In this document: positions 11,028 to 22,615 of the stretch, in pieces
How the letters are laid out: each line of letters starts with the position of its first letter
How positions within the stretch are numbered: position 1 is the first letter of the stretch
Notes under the pieces: generated by a model
What the model was told of the DNA's origin: nothing
The model's input: the letters and a program-made list of their open reading frames with translations, nothing else
Database searches by the model: none
Translations under genes and position numbers: made by a program
Assembly (NCBI GenBank): GCA_017163975.1
Contig: JAFFSR010000369.1
Coordinates: 3,922,001 to 3,986,000 of the forward strand
Source: Anastatus disparis
Lineage: Eukaryota; Arthropoda; Insecta; Hymenoptera; Eupelmidae
Reading direction: 5' to 3'
Length of the DNA stretch: 64,000 nt

Positions 11028-12680
11028 TTAATCTATACCTGCATATACTGATGGTATCAGCTTATGACGCTCAGCTTTCACCCAATCATGGTCTGGTAAT
11101 TTTATTCGATAATCTAAATGCATGAGGATTGCGGACTGCTTGTTTGCCGCTGTGATTCCTAATAAGATTCGAGACTCGTCATCTTGAGATAAAAAGAAAA
11201 GTTCGTCTGGACCCAAAAATGAAGCTAAAGTTTCCACAAATCTAATACTGGCTATTGCAAATTCGGTGTCTATGTGACTTTAATGTTCACTAGTTTGTGC
11301 ACGTATTAGTTTAACTGGTACCGTTTTTACATGTTTTTTGCCTTCATTGGTATTCGCTCTTCGTGGAATTAATCTTAAATAAGTGGCAGACCTACTTAAT
11401 TAATATCCTAATTTTCTTAATTCAGAATGTAAATCATCTAACGTTTTGCAGGAGCGTATAAGCTCAGATCGCCGACAATCATCCGCTCCACTTCCATGTA
11501 TTGCAATATTTGCAATAACATCAAGTAAATCTAACTGAGTACTTTCAAGCGTAGGTTGTCCAACATTAGATTTTACATCTAAAAAAACCGCAGCTTCTGG
11601 AAATTTTTCTTCAAGTGATTCAAGTTTCGCACGTTTAAATTGACGAAATTTTTGTTGTCGTGTAGCACTTTGTTGTTTTAATTTTAATTTTTTTTTTCAT
11701 CTTCCAATTTTTTGCGTAATTTTTTTACCATAATATCTACTTGTTCATTTCCTAATCCAGAAACTTTTGAAAGCAAAAAGGCAGTAAGTTTTTTTTCAAT
11801 CCCAATAATATTATTATGAATAAGATCTTGAGCCGGTGTTTTTATTGTATTAACTTTAGCATTATAAGAAGAAGAAGACACAATATTTTCATTGTTTAAT
11901 TTTACGCTACTATTAGAGGTTAATACTTGTTGAGTATTGTTATTTTGCTTTTTTTCTTTCGAAATATTAAAATTATCTTCCTTTACTAAACTGTCTTTAT
12001 TCGATTTTGGCGTCTGAAAAAATATATTATAATACAGTACTTAATTTTATAAATTAATAATATTTATTATGTAAGCTCAATAATGTAATATCAGAACACA
12101 ATTGAAAGATATCAATTATGCAATAAACTTAGAAATGAATCGTCCTTCACGTTTAAGAAAAAATTTGTAAATCGAGCTTTTCTAGCAAAAATTTCTTCTT
12201 TCGATGATTTTATTTTAGCTGAAGCTGGTGCATACAGTTCCTCAGAGGTTTTATTATTTGCTTTTAGGCTGCTCCATATCTCATTTGTTTTTTCTTGTTG
12301 TTTAGCAGGCGTCAACGAATCATTGTATCGTTCTTTCACAGCAAAATATATTTCTTGATATATTTTTTTTTTGACATTGCAAACCGTTAAAAAACTAGTA
12401 CTGATTTACGAGATATTCAACTATTATTCTTAGAAATATTATACGCAATACATCAAGAAGCAATAACTTTTTTTACTTCTGAATTCATTAAAATACTTTT
12501 CGTATTCGTCTTTTTCTTTGTCTTAAAATAAACATTATAATTCTCGTCACATAACTGTTGCCTCTCGATCACCAAGCGGCTACTATACGATCTACACATT
12601 ACGCGATTGACGCACGCGCATTCTATTTTCTCAATATAAAACTTGTGCAAGCAGCAACGCACGTGAGCGGTTTCAGCCAA
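11028..12680 (-). pseudogene. Decayed, spliced transposase-like gene (DDE-type suspected)
   Basis: Two exon-like blocks on the minus strand form one reading path. The upstream block (about 12488 to 12112, possible start at 12488, MNSEVKKVIA) has in-frame TGA stops at 12453-12455 and 12417-12419. The downstream block begins after a TTTTTTCAG acceptor at 12013. It has a lysine-rich linker, a frameshift in an A run near 11691-11697, and TAA stops at 11400-11402 and 11280-11282. It ends at a CAG|GTATAG donor (11039). Motifs include AIHGSGADDCRRSE, FLGPDELFFLSQDDESR, ANKQSAILMHLDYRIKLPDH and HKLIPSVYAG. I recall similar uncharacterised proteins repeated in insect and cnidarian genomes; the acidic FLSQDD segment suggests a DDE-like core, but the superfamily is not established. 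Four stops and one frameshift make it a relic. More exons below 11028 were not found. Confidence 0.6.
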
Positions 12681-12689
12681 TCAGAGCTC

Positions 12690-12800
12690 TATTCTTGTAG
12701 TATTTAACTATAAATAAGCTTATTTTCATGGACTATTCATATAGACTGTGATTGTGTGCACATGCGTGATTAAAAAAGTAATGTATTAAAACTTGGAGCG
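12690..12800 (-). promoter_or_regulatory. Possible promoter region of the decayed minus-strand gene
   Basis: Reading the minus strand toward the gene, a TATTTATAGTTAA TATA-like stretch is followed by CTCTGATTGGCTGAA, which contains an ATTGG (inverted CCAAT) word. CpG-containing DNA follows at 12540-12680. The spacing is plausible for a 5' end, but the evidence is only motif-level. Confidence 0.25.
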
Positions 12801-14318
12801 CATGAAGTAAAATTGAACTGTGACATCACGCTTAAATTTCACCCCCCGTCCCATTCTATCACATCAGGTCACGAAGTACATAGCTCCTACCCCCCGGTAA
12901 ATAGCGTTACGTAATTTATGGATGATCCCTTTTATAAAGACAGTAGAAAATGATTTGTATACAAATTTTAGAGCAAACCTATCGAGTAGTTTACATAAAA
13001 TGAAAAAAAAAATGGAAAATGAAAATTTTTTTTAAAAGTTTAAACTAGTTTTCTTCAGACAATAGCGAATAACTTGCATACCAATTTCAGAGCAATTTCA
13101 TCGAGTATTTTACGTAAAAAACAAAAAAAAAACGCTGCTAAGTGCTTTAGCGGAATGCTTTCTCATAGAGCTCTTTGAGTTTCATTAATTTTTTTATATT
13201 TATTTAAATGTGATTTCATTATAGAAAAATTGTCCAACATTAATATTTATTTATAAATTTGTACTTTAAAAGAACGATGACTACGAAATTTCTAATCGTA
13301 ACGACGCTAAGAAAGAAGATAAATAAAAAATAAGAATTTGTATGAAAATTTTCAAAATTCTCCTAAATTAAAACTGCGCTGAGAAAATTAGTTTTCCAAA
13401 ACTTGTGTTCTTCAGACAGTAGCAAATAACTTGCATACAAATTTTGGAGCAAATCTATCGAATGGTTTTCGTAAAATAGAAAAATAATAAAAAATAACAA
13501 CTTTTTTTTAATTTTAAAAATGCTATAAAATTAATAGTATGTCAAGAAAATCAGTTTTCAAATGTTTTTATTATTTTAACAGTGGCAAATAATTACTATA
13601 CAAATTTTTAAACAAATTCTTAGAGTAGTTTACGTAAGACCCAAAAAAAATAAAAAATTTTATTTTTAAATTTTCAAATTTCTCTTAAATTAAAACTACG
13701 CTAAGAAAATAATTTTTCCAAAGCTTGTTTTATTAAGGCAATAACGAATAATTTGCATAATGATTTTAGAGCAAATCTACTGAATGGTTTTTGTGTAATA
13801 TAAAAAAAAATGAGAAATAAACATTTTTTCAAAAATTTTCTAAATGCTTTAAAATTAAAACTGCGCTAAAGAAATGAGTTTTCCAAAGCTAATTTTCCTC
13901 AGACAATAGCGAATAACTTGCATACAAATTTTCGAGCAGATCTATAGAATGGTTTTCATAAAATAAAAGAAAAATAAAGTAAAAAAATTTTTTTTTCAAA
14001 TTTTCAAATTGCTCTAAAATTAAAAGTGCGCTAAGAAAATTAGTAAGTAAAATTTTTTCTTCTTTTGGCAATCGCAAATAATGTCCATACAAATTTTTAA
14101 GAAAATTCTTCGAGTAGTTTACGTAAAATACCAAAAAAATAAAAAATCAAAATTTTTTAAAAATTCTTAAAATGGCTCTAAAAAAAACTGAGCTAAGAAG
14201 ATCAATTTTCAATAGCTTCGCCCCCCCCCCCCAGTTAGACAAAAAAATAAAATGCATGCAAAATTTGAAGCAAATCCATCGAGTAGTTCTCGAGATATTT
14301 TTGGCGTACTGAAATTAT

Positions 14319-14320
14319 AT

Positions 14321-14376
<56 letters not shown>
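14319..14376. repeat. (CA)n microsatellite inside the satellite array
   Basis: A CA tract is interrupted once by CG. A shorter CA/GCAC tract occurs at about 15812-15850 at the equivalent place in another repeat unit, so the microsatellite seems to have been copied or to arise at a fixed position of the unit. Confidence 0.9.
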
Positions 14377-14378
<2 letters not shown>

Positions 14379-16039
14379 ACCCAAAAAAATATCGAAAAAT
14401 TTTTTTCGAAATTTTGAAAAAACTTCAAAATTAAAAATGTGCTAAGAAAATCAGCTTTCAAAAGCTTGTTTTATTCAGACAACAGCAAAAATCTTGCATA
14501 CAAATTTTAGGGCAAATTTATTGACTGGTTTTCGTAAAATTAAAAGAAAATAAAAAATAAAATTTTTTTAAAATTAAATTTCCAAATGGTTCCAAAATTC
14601 AAACTACAGTAAGAAAACCAATTTTCGTTAGCTTCCCACGTACTTAGGCAAAATAATAGATAGTATGCAAATCCATCGAGTAATTTTCGAGATCTAATTG
14701 GCTAAATAAATACAATTTTCTCTTCAAAATTTCTTTTTCAAAATTTTTAAAATTCTCCAAAATTAAAACTACACTAGGAAAATCAATTTTTGAAAGTTTT
14801 CCTTCTTTTGTCAGTCGCAAATAATTTCCCTGCAAATTTTAGAACAAATCTATCAAGTACTTTACGTAAAATAAAAAAAAATAGATTCAAAATTTTTTAT
14901 TTAAACTTGAAAATGCTCTAAAATTAAAAATGCACTAAGAAAATGAGTTTTTCGAAGTTTGTTTTCTTTAGACAATAGCGAATCAATTGTAAAAAAATGT
15001 TGGAGAAAATTTATCGAATGGTTTACGCAAAATAGAAGATAAATGAAAAATGAAAATTTATTGAAAATTTTCAAAATGCTCTAAAATTGAAACTGCACTG
15101 ATAAATTGAGTTTTTCAAAACTTGTTTTTTTCAGACAATAGCAACTAACTTGCATACAAATTTTGGATCAAATCTATCAAATGGTTTTTGTGAAATAAAA
15201 AAAATAATTTTTAAAATAATTGTAAAAATGCTCTAAAATTATAAGTGCACCGAGAAAAAAAGTTTTAAAAAGTTTTTATTCTTTTCGCAAACAAAAATAA
15301 TTTTCATACAAATTTTCAAGCAAATTCTTAAAATAGTTTACGAAAAATACAAAAAAATGAAAAATTGAAATTTTTTAAAAATTCTTAAAATGGTTCTAAA
15401 ATAAAAACTACTCTAAGAAAACCAATTTTCAATAGCTTTCACACCTGTTAAATAAAAGAATTAATTGTATGCAAAATTTGAAGCAAATCCATCAAGTAGT
15501 TTTCAAGATCTAACTGACGTACTGAATTCATACACACACATACACTTTCTGAAAACCATTTTTTCCAACTCCTTGAGTGAAAATATGTACAAATTAATAA
15601 AAAAATAGAAAAAAATTTTTATTAATACAATGCTTTCTCTATGAGAATGCAAAACTGTGTAGGAAAGAGGTAAAAATACCAAAAAAGTGGTTTTTAACTT
15701 TTTTAGGTAAGGACCACTACTCGAAAAAGTCTAAAAATAAGTTTTTCAAAGCTTGTTTTCTTCAGACAATAGCAAATAACTCGCATACAAATTTTGGATC
15801 AAATCCATCAAACACGCACGCACGCACGCGCACACATACAGACACACACATTTTCTGGAAACCACTTTTTTCGACTCCTTGAGTGAAAATATGTACAAAT
15901 TAATGAAAAAAAAACGCAGCCAAGTACTTTAGCGCAACGCTTTTTCATAGAGCTTATTGAGTTAAGGTAATTTGATTTTCTTTTTTAAAATATGATTTTA
16001 ATGTAAAAAAAATAATTTCTGTTTAAGAAAAATTGAAAA

Positions 16040-16420
16040 TGGAAATAATGTGAGTGTGTGTAAAAGTGTAAAAATTATTATAAAAGAATTGATATTTTTA
16101 CAAAAACTAATAATTTTAGTAAAAAATAAAGAAACCACATCTCGGATCAAAAAAAGTAATATTTTCATAAATGAGAAAAAATTGATTTTATAGCTTCGTT
16201 TTCAAAAAAAGCTCGAAAAAATTTAAATAGAAAGGTTAGCTTAAACAATTTGGTTTTTCAAGGTTTTCTTGAAAAGAAGCTATAAAATTAATCCTTTTTT
16301 ATCAAAGAAAATTTTTATTTTTTTTATACGAGATGTGGCTTTTTTCTTCATTTTGCTGAAGTTATTAGTTCTTTTAAAAAATTAATTCTTTGGGAAAGGA
16401 CGGAGATACGGGAAATTCTC
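16040..16420. mobile_element. TTAA-type foldback MITE copy, left end unclear
   Basis: The right end GGACGGAGATACGGGAAATTC abuts TTAA at 16421-16424. The inner arms TTATAGCTTCGTTTTC and GAAAAGAAGCTATAAAATTA pair, as do CCACATCTCGGATC and TACGAGATGTGG. Its right end matches the left end of the TTAA-flanked element at 35742 (CCGTATCTCTGTCC, complemented), so both belong to one family. The left boundary is guessed. Confidence 0.5.
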
Positions 16421-17994
16421 TTAACAAACGATTATATTGTACATATGTTCGACTAATGATTATATTAAAAGTTCTACAAAGATACGATCTTGATACATAG
16501 TGGTTTAAGTTACAATTATGTCAATTTACTGTAATGATACGATCATCTTACTCTAAAAGTTTAGTTACTATTGTCTATAATTTTTTATAAGATACGACTT
16601 TGTTACATAGGTTCTTCGAAATAAAATTCAGTAAATCAAAGGCATCAGCATTCTAATTTTTATGCCTTAGAGTGTGTTGTTTTGACATATTGAATTTTCA
16701 CAAGCTTAAAATTTTAATAGACAAGAAAACTGATTCTCTAAAGCTATTTTTCTTCAGACAATAGCGGATAACTTGTATACAAATTTTAGAGCAATTTTAT
16801 CAAGTATTTTACGTAAAATAACAAAAATTGCTGCCAAGTGCTTTGGCGCAATGCTTTCTCATAGAGCTCATTAAGTTAAAGTAATTTGATTTAATTTTTT
16901 TAAATGTGATTTCAATGTAAAAAACATAATTTCTATTCAAGAAAAATTAGTGAGTGTGAGAAAGTGATTAGAAAATAGGAAGAGAGAGTTAGAAATTCAT
17001 AAAAATAGGGTAAAAATGAGAATCAATCTAAGATAGAAATACAGAGAGAAGTGAAAACGTAAGAAAAGAGTTAGTGAAAGCGTTGAATCCGAAATCAAAA
17101 AAAGTGATAAAAGAGCTACAATAAGAAAATTATTTTTTAAAAGCTTGTTTTATAAAGACAGTAGCAAACAACTTGTATAGAAATTTTAGATCAAATCTAT
17201 CGAGTACTTTACGTAAAATAAAAAGAAATAAGAAACGAAGAATCGAAATTTTTTTAAAAATCTTTAAAATTTTCTAAAATTGTAACCACTCTATGAAAAT
17301 TAGTTTTTGAAAGCTTATTTTCTTCAGACAATAGCGAAACGATTGTATAAAAATTTTTGAGAAAGTTTATAGTATGGTTTACACAAACTAGAAGATAAAT
17401 GAAAAATAAAAATTTTGTTGAAAATTCTCAAAATGCTCTAAAATTAAAACTGCACTGAGAATATTAGTTTTCCAAAGCTTGTTTTCTTCAGATAGTAGCG
17501 AATAACTCGCATACAAATTTTGGAGCAAATCTATCAAATGGTTTTCGTAAAATAGAAAAAAAATGAAAAATAAAAATTTTTTAAAAAATTTTTAAAATGC
17601 TCTAAAATTAAAAGTACGTTAAGAAAATCAGTTTTCAAAAGTTTTTCTTCTTTTAGAAGTCAAAAATAAATCCTATGCAAATTTTTAAGCAAATTCTTCG
17701 AGTAATTTACGTAAAATACAAAAAAAAATGAAAAATCGAAATTTTTTCAAGATTCTTAAAATGACTAAAAAAAATACGCTAAGAAAACCGATTTCCAATA
17801 GCTTCCAGCCGAGTTAGACAAAAAAATAAATTGTATGCAAAATTGGTTTTACTGAATTCATACACACACACCTACACCTAATATAAAATAATAATTTTTA
17901 GTTCCTTTTATATTTTTTTTTAATGATCATGTAATTATGTAAATTTATAATTTCGATCTGTTTTTATTTATTTATAATTTATAAGTACAGTTAT

Positions 17995-18097
17995 TAATGC
18001 TTTAATGTCTTTGATTATTTTTTTTTATTTTTAAAGTGCATAATTCAGATGTAGATAACGTACAACTCTATGTCGGTATGAGGATTCTCCTTAAGTC
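17995..18097. repeat. Solo end of the 8761-type foldback (inverted)
   Basis: The segment ending GGATTCTCCTTAAGTC is the complement of the left end of the element at 8761. It shares about 60 bases, including TCGGTATGAGGA and GCATAATTCA. It directly abuts the TTAA of the next element. It is either a truncated copy or the right end of a large element that began at 8761. Confidence 0.6.
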
Positions 18098-18102
18098 ATT
18101 AA

Positions 18103-18794
18103 GGGGGTCAGATACTATTAGAAGCTGAGAAAAACATGTATAATTTGATATAAATTACTGATGTTTAAAAATAACTAATTTCATATAAAAATACATTCAA
18201 TTTCAAACATTTTTTGGTTTAAAACATTTTTTACATCTCGAGAATTGAAGTGGCGATGCTCGTTGAAAGTCTGGAACAAAAACCCCTTTACCGCAAGGTT
18301 TCTTCAGGAATTTTCATTGGATTCACTCTTAATTTTATGGAGATATTCAAAATTATAGTAGAATCCATATAAGTGGAGCAGATTTTGAATTAATTTATTT
18401 ATATTTATTTCTTAACTTATTATTTATAATAATTAATAAAAAAAATTTTTTTTTTTTAATTTTTTAATTATTTGAATTTTTCATGAATGTTTTTCACTTA
18501 TATGGATTCTATTATAATTTTAAATATCTCCATAAAATTTCAAGTGAACCCAATGAAAACTTATGAAGAAACCTTGCGTTAAAGGGTTTTTTGTCCCAGA
18601 CTTTCAACGAGCACCACCACTTCAATTCTCAAGATATAGAAAATGTTTTAAACCAAAAAATGTATTTCAAATTTTATCATTTTATCAAACATGAAATTGA
18701 ATGTATTTTTATATGAAATTAGTTATTTTTAAACATCAGCAATTTATATCAAATTATACATGTTTTTTTTAGCTTCTAATAGTATCTGGCCCCC
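18103..18794. mobile_element. 692-bp TTAA-flanked foldback, piggyBac-like
   Basis: The ends are GGGGGTCAGATACTATTAGA and TCTAATAGTATCTGGCCCCC, flanked by TTAA at 18099-18102 and 18795-18798. The inverted arms extend more than 300 bases (for example CCATATAAGTGG against CCACTTATATGG, and GACTTTCAACGAGCA blocks), leaving a T-rich loop near 18400-18470. It is non-coding. TTAA duplication suggests mobilisation by a piggyBac-type transposase. Confidence 0.8.
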
Positions 18795-18796
18795 TT

Positions 18797-18852
18797 AATG
18801 ATGATGGTGATGATGACGACGACGACGACGACAACGACGATAATGATGATGT
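18797..18852. repeat. (GAT/GAC)n trinucleotide repeat
   Basis: Degenerate GAT, GAC and ACG triplets run for about 55 bases between a foldback element and an old LINE fragment. Confidence 0.85.
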
Positions 18853-18861
18853 TAAAAGGTC

Positions 18862-20200
18862 TAGAGCTCCTGTCCAGACCTGAAGGGGACTTAAGTAGAT
18901 GAGCTGAATGCGCACTTTGCGGGGGTGTCAGTTTTCAACGCTGATATTGAGAAATGTAAGAGAATTCTTTCTTTATGTAGTGAAAGTGGCTTTGCCTTTT
19001 AGCGAATTAATGTTGATGCTGTAGTCCTTGCCATTTCGCATTTTCCATCACAGGCTTGTGGCGAAAATAGCATCCCGCAGAGCATGATACTCAAAGCTTT
19101 ATCGTTTATCGGAGAACATCTTGTGACTCTGTTCAATTTCTATTCTGCACGCATAGTGCCGTTAAAAAAGTGCCCTTAACCTACATTGCTTAAAGATTTT
19201 AGTTTCATAGCTATTTTATGTTTTCTTTCAAAGGTTCTTGAGTAGATTGCTCATGACTAATTGCAAGAGTACATGACGACACTTTAAATACTTGACTCTT
19301 TGCAGACTGGCTTTAGAGAGCATTACTCAACGCAGACTGCTGTACTTGAACTTACAGACGACATAAGATCGGGTCTACATAAGAAACTCGTCACGTTACT
19401 TGTTCTATTTGACTTCAGTAAGGCATTTGATATGATCTCGCTTTTTAAACTACTTGCGAGGCTTAGATCGATGGGGTTTTCTAGGGCTGCACTCAAGTGG
19501 ATTAGTTTCTATTTATCTGGTAGGAGATGAATAGTTTTTATGTATTTAAAAGAGGAATCGAATTGGCTAACCAAGTTAGGAGTTTTTCAGGGTTCAGTGT
19601 TGGGGCCTCTGTTGTTTTGCCTTTACATTAATAACATACGTGACACGTTTAACTCCGGTTGCATCGAGCATCTATTATATGGGTATGACCTGCAAATTTA
19701 TATGCAGATTTCTTATGAGGATGTGAATAAAGGTATTCGTATTCTACAGAGGGTGACCAAGGTGTTGCCGGAGTGGGCTGTCGATGCCTTTCTCACATTA
19801 AACGCAAGCAAAGCTAAGGCGATGGTTTTTGGTATTAGTCGATTTATTAACGACTTTTATGCTGGTGACCCAAAGACGATTGAGCTTGAGGGTAGTGTCG
19901 GTATATCTTTCTCTGATGCCGTTACGAGTCTTGGTGTTGTACTTGACTCTAAGCTATCATGGGAGCCACATTCATATGTTGACTAAAAAATTTAATAGGA
20001 CTATATACGGTTTACGGTTTTCCTGTTGATACACTACTGAAGCTCTGCGCAAATAACTCGCGACTGCTCTGCTGTTTTCACATCTCGACTACTGCTTAGT
20101 AGTTCTGCTCGATGCTTCACAACAGTTGAGAAGACGATTACCAAGATTACAAAATTCATGTGTGAAATATGTATTAGCCGTGATAACGGGCGATCATATC
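18862..20200 (+). pseudogene. Old fragment of the same LINE family as 25.8-33.8 kb (reverse transcriptase part)
   Basis: The nucleotide sequence parallels the plus-strand LINE at about 31563-32945, from the segment before the RT through QTGFREHYSTQTAVLELTDD, LFDFSKAFDMISLF, the GSVLGPLLFCLYINN motif and the catalytic box (here LLYGYDLQIY, where the younger copy has LLYADDLQIY). Both ends are truncated relative to that copy. Frameshifts and stops separate the open pieces (19300-19530, 19540-19986). The YADD aspartate pair is degraded to YGYD. It is an inactive remnant, clearly older than the paired copies. Confidence 0.85.
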
Positions 20201-20337
20201 TTTTTTCAGACAAGGGAACTTACGTTAATCAGATACCTCAAACGAAACAGAACTTAGCACGTCCACGTTGTTTTTTCTGGGTAGTGCTAAAAGTAAAGTT
20301 AGCACGTTCAAAGCAACAGCTTTCGAATGCTTGTAGA

Positions 20338-20534
20338 ATCTTTAGCTTTCAATTTACTTTTTCAAGGTCACAACAACAAACTCTAAAATATTATTTTTGG
20401 CGTTATGTTTTCCGCTGTCTTTAAAACTGGTGTGGAATATTTAGCTTTCAATTTACTTTTTCAAGGCCACAACGATAAACTCTAAAATATTATTTTTGGG
20501 GTTATGTTTTCCGTTGTCTTCAAAACCGGTGTCA
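20338..20534. repeat. Tandem duplication of a ~98-bp unit
   Basis: Two adjacent copies share TTTAGCTTTCAATTTACTTT, TTCAAGG(T/C)CACAAC, CTCTAAAATATTATTTTTGG and GTTATGTTTTCCG(C/T)TGTCTT. Copies differ at roughly 8%. No coding function was seen. The segment after it runs to TTGGAACACCCTGTATAA at about 20776, a string that resembles ends of some insect transposons. Confidence 0.85.
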
Positions 20535-20799
20535 GAATTAGGAGTTTCCATGGAAAGAAACTCTCTGATCTTCAAATAACCTTGAAAACTAGCTTCAAGA
20601 TCAAGATGCTCAAAGTCTTTGGCTCCAAAATCTAATCTTATAATTATCTGTCTATGAATTCTAAAAAGTTTGAAGAAAATAGCTTCATTTTTCAACATTT
20701 GACTTTTATTTTATCTTCTGAAGGTCATTAAAAAAAATAATATCGTTTTGGAAGATATTCAGGTTTGTTATATTTTTGGAACACCCTGTATAAATTATA

Positions 20800-22615
20800 A
20801 TATTGCATAATATACACATATAAATAAGTGGATAAATATTAATATATAATTATGAATGATTATACATAATGCTTAATAACTTTTTAACAAGTCTACACTA
20901 TATTTATAATTTTAAAAAATCCGTTTATAATTTGATATTATTCAATAATTAAATTGTACCGTAAATTAATTAATTATAATTGACTTATTTAGTCTCAAAG
21001 ATAAGGAACGTATATTATACATCATCCAGGTGTAAATCTCAAAATTAACGCAACATTCGATACATTTAACGCTATTATATACATAATTCACTAATTTTTT
21101 AAATTTGGTATAAGTACTTATTTCTATTTTTTTGTTATTATTGTTATTTCTTTATTATTATTTCGGCCGCTCAGCTATTTCTCCGAATAGGGGAGACCCG
21201 GGTGAAAAGTAACAATAAAAAGCAAGTATTAACAAATCTTCCTGGCAACACTGTTGATATGTAAGCATATATTTGAAAAGAATGACGAAATGTGATACAT
21301 AAAAAATGTATTCAATAAAGACTTTAATGCAGTCTCTCCCATAAAATTATACGATGTTTCTAGTTATAATTTTTCTATAAGACAAAAATCAATGTTATTT
21401 TTCCTTTCAAAAAAGATAAAAGAAATCATTTTTTTAGATTCTGTTAAAATTTTGTTTTTTTAAATTTATTTGTTATCTGGATATACATTAAAAAGTATAT
21501 AATTCTTATTTACATTGATTAAATACTTGTATTATTAAATGGCTTTTCCATAATAAAAAAATCTGAAGTTAATACTTAACCCAAACGCGGGGCAAATTAA
21601 CATGGAAATTTTTTTAATGAATTTTCTCCCAATAAAAATCTATTGATGATTTTTTTAAAATTCTTACACTAAATCATAGCTGGAGTAAATCACTAACATA
21701 AAGAATAGGCAAAATATTAAAAAAATACGTAGATTAAAAAATAGAGCTACATTTTTGAAAAGTGTTAATACCAGCCCCGGTCTTCCCTACAGTAATTTTT
21801 TCTATAATATAAGAATTAATTTTAGTTTTAGCATTAATTAGCAATATTTTATGTTAACATGAATATAATGAGTAAGATTATGTAAGTCGTGGAAATTCTA
21901 CTAGTGTAAGTTTATCTTATGCTGACTAACTATAAAGAATTATCCTTAAAATACATAAACTAAAAGTATATATAATAGTTTTCAAAATGAAATTTAAAAA
22001 ATTCTAATTTTAATAAAAATTGCAGTGTTAAAGAAAATTAATTTTAAAACAGTAAACAATGCCTGTACATTAAAATTACAGAATCTGTTTGTCTTAAGGT
22101 AAGGAACTATGAATATGATTTGCATCTTTTCTTTACACAATAGTATTAACCGTTAGAACCGATTTCTATTAATTGTAAAGTTTAATTTATTAAACTTTAT
22201 TAAATAAATTTTATGTAAGAAATTTTATTATTTTTATGAATTTTTAATTGTCACTATAATTTATTTCTTAATTTAGGATGTTGGTTTTTTAGGAAAGGTA
22301 TCCGAGAATAAAAGAATATATATAGATATATATTGAATTGAACTGATCTTTATTTCTTCTCCTTCATTCTTTCGTACAACAATTTTAGGCGAAGCGAAGC
22401 CTTAGACGATAAGTATGAGATTAAGCTTGTGAGCTAAAGACTCTTGGGTTTTGATACTATGGTAAAAAACAGTTGCATTCTTTCGTATGCATAATATTAT
22501 AGTTACTTTTATAATTCCGGGGAAAAGATTGATTGAATTTCACATGTGATGCAGTTTAGAGTTCGATCGCCTCTTGTGCATTGCATTCTTGTGCGTCGCA
22601 TTCTCTCTGCCTTGA
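20800..22615. other. Unassigned AT-rich DNA; possible inverted-repeat element at ~21187-21789
   Basis: GGGGAGACCCGGGTGAAAAG near 21187 and the complement of CCAGCCCCGGTCTTCCC near 21773-21789 are similar to each other. They could be terminal inverted repeats of a ~600-bp element. Otherwise I see no gene or RNA in this interval. Confidence 0.35.

Larger units (their letters stand above)
12950..17870. repeat. Satellite-like array of ~160-165-bp degenerate repeats
   Basis: A recurrent unit contains TCAGACAATAGCGAATAACTT, then GCATACAAATTTTAGAGCAA, ATCTATCGAGTAGTTTACGTA, AAATAAAAAA...AAAATTTTT, and CTCTAAAATTAAAACTGCGC. Recognisable starts lie near 13056, 13410, 13575, 13735, 13895, 14060, 14225, 14470, 14640, 14805, 14960, 15130, 15285, 15760, 16754, 17160, 17320 and 17490. 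Most neighbours are 155-165 bases apart. A longer secondary block with AAGTGCTTTAGCG..ATGCTTTCTCATAGAGCTC recurs near 13135, 15915 and 16835, implying higher-order structure. It is interrupted by (CA)n tracts and a TTAA-type MITE. No coding potential. Confidence 0.8.

Noticed and set aside
1503..14376. CRISPR-like spacing of repeats
   Set aside because: Repeats are microsatellites, minisatellites or degenerate satellite units in a eukaryotic context; there is no direct-repeat/unique-spacer pattern and no cas gene.
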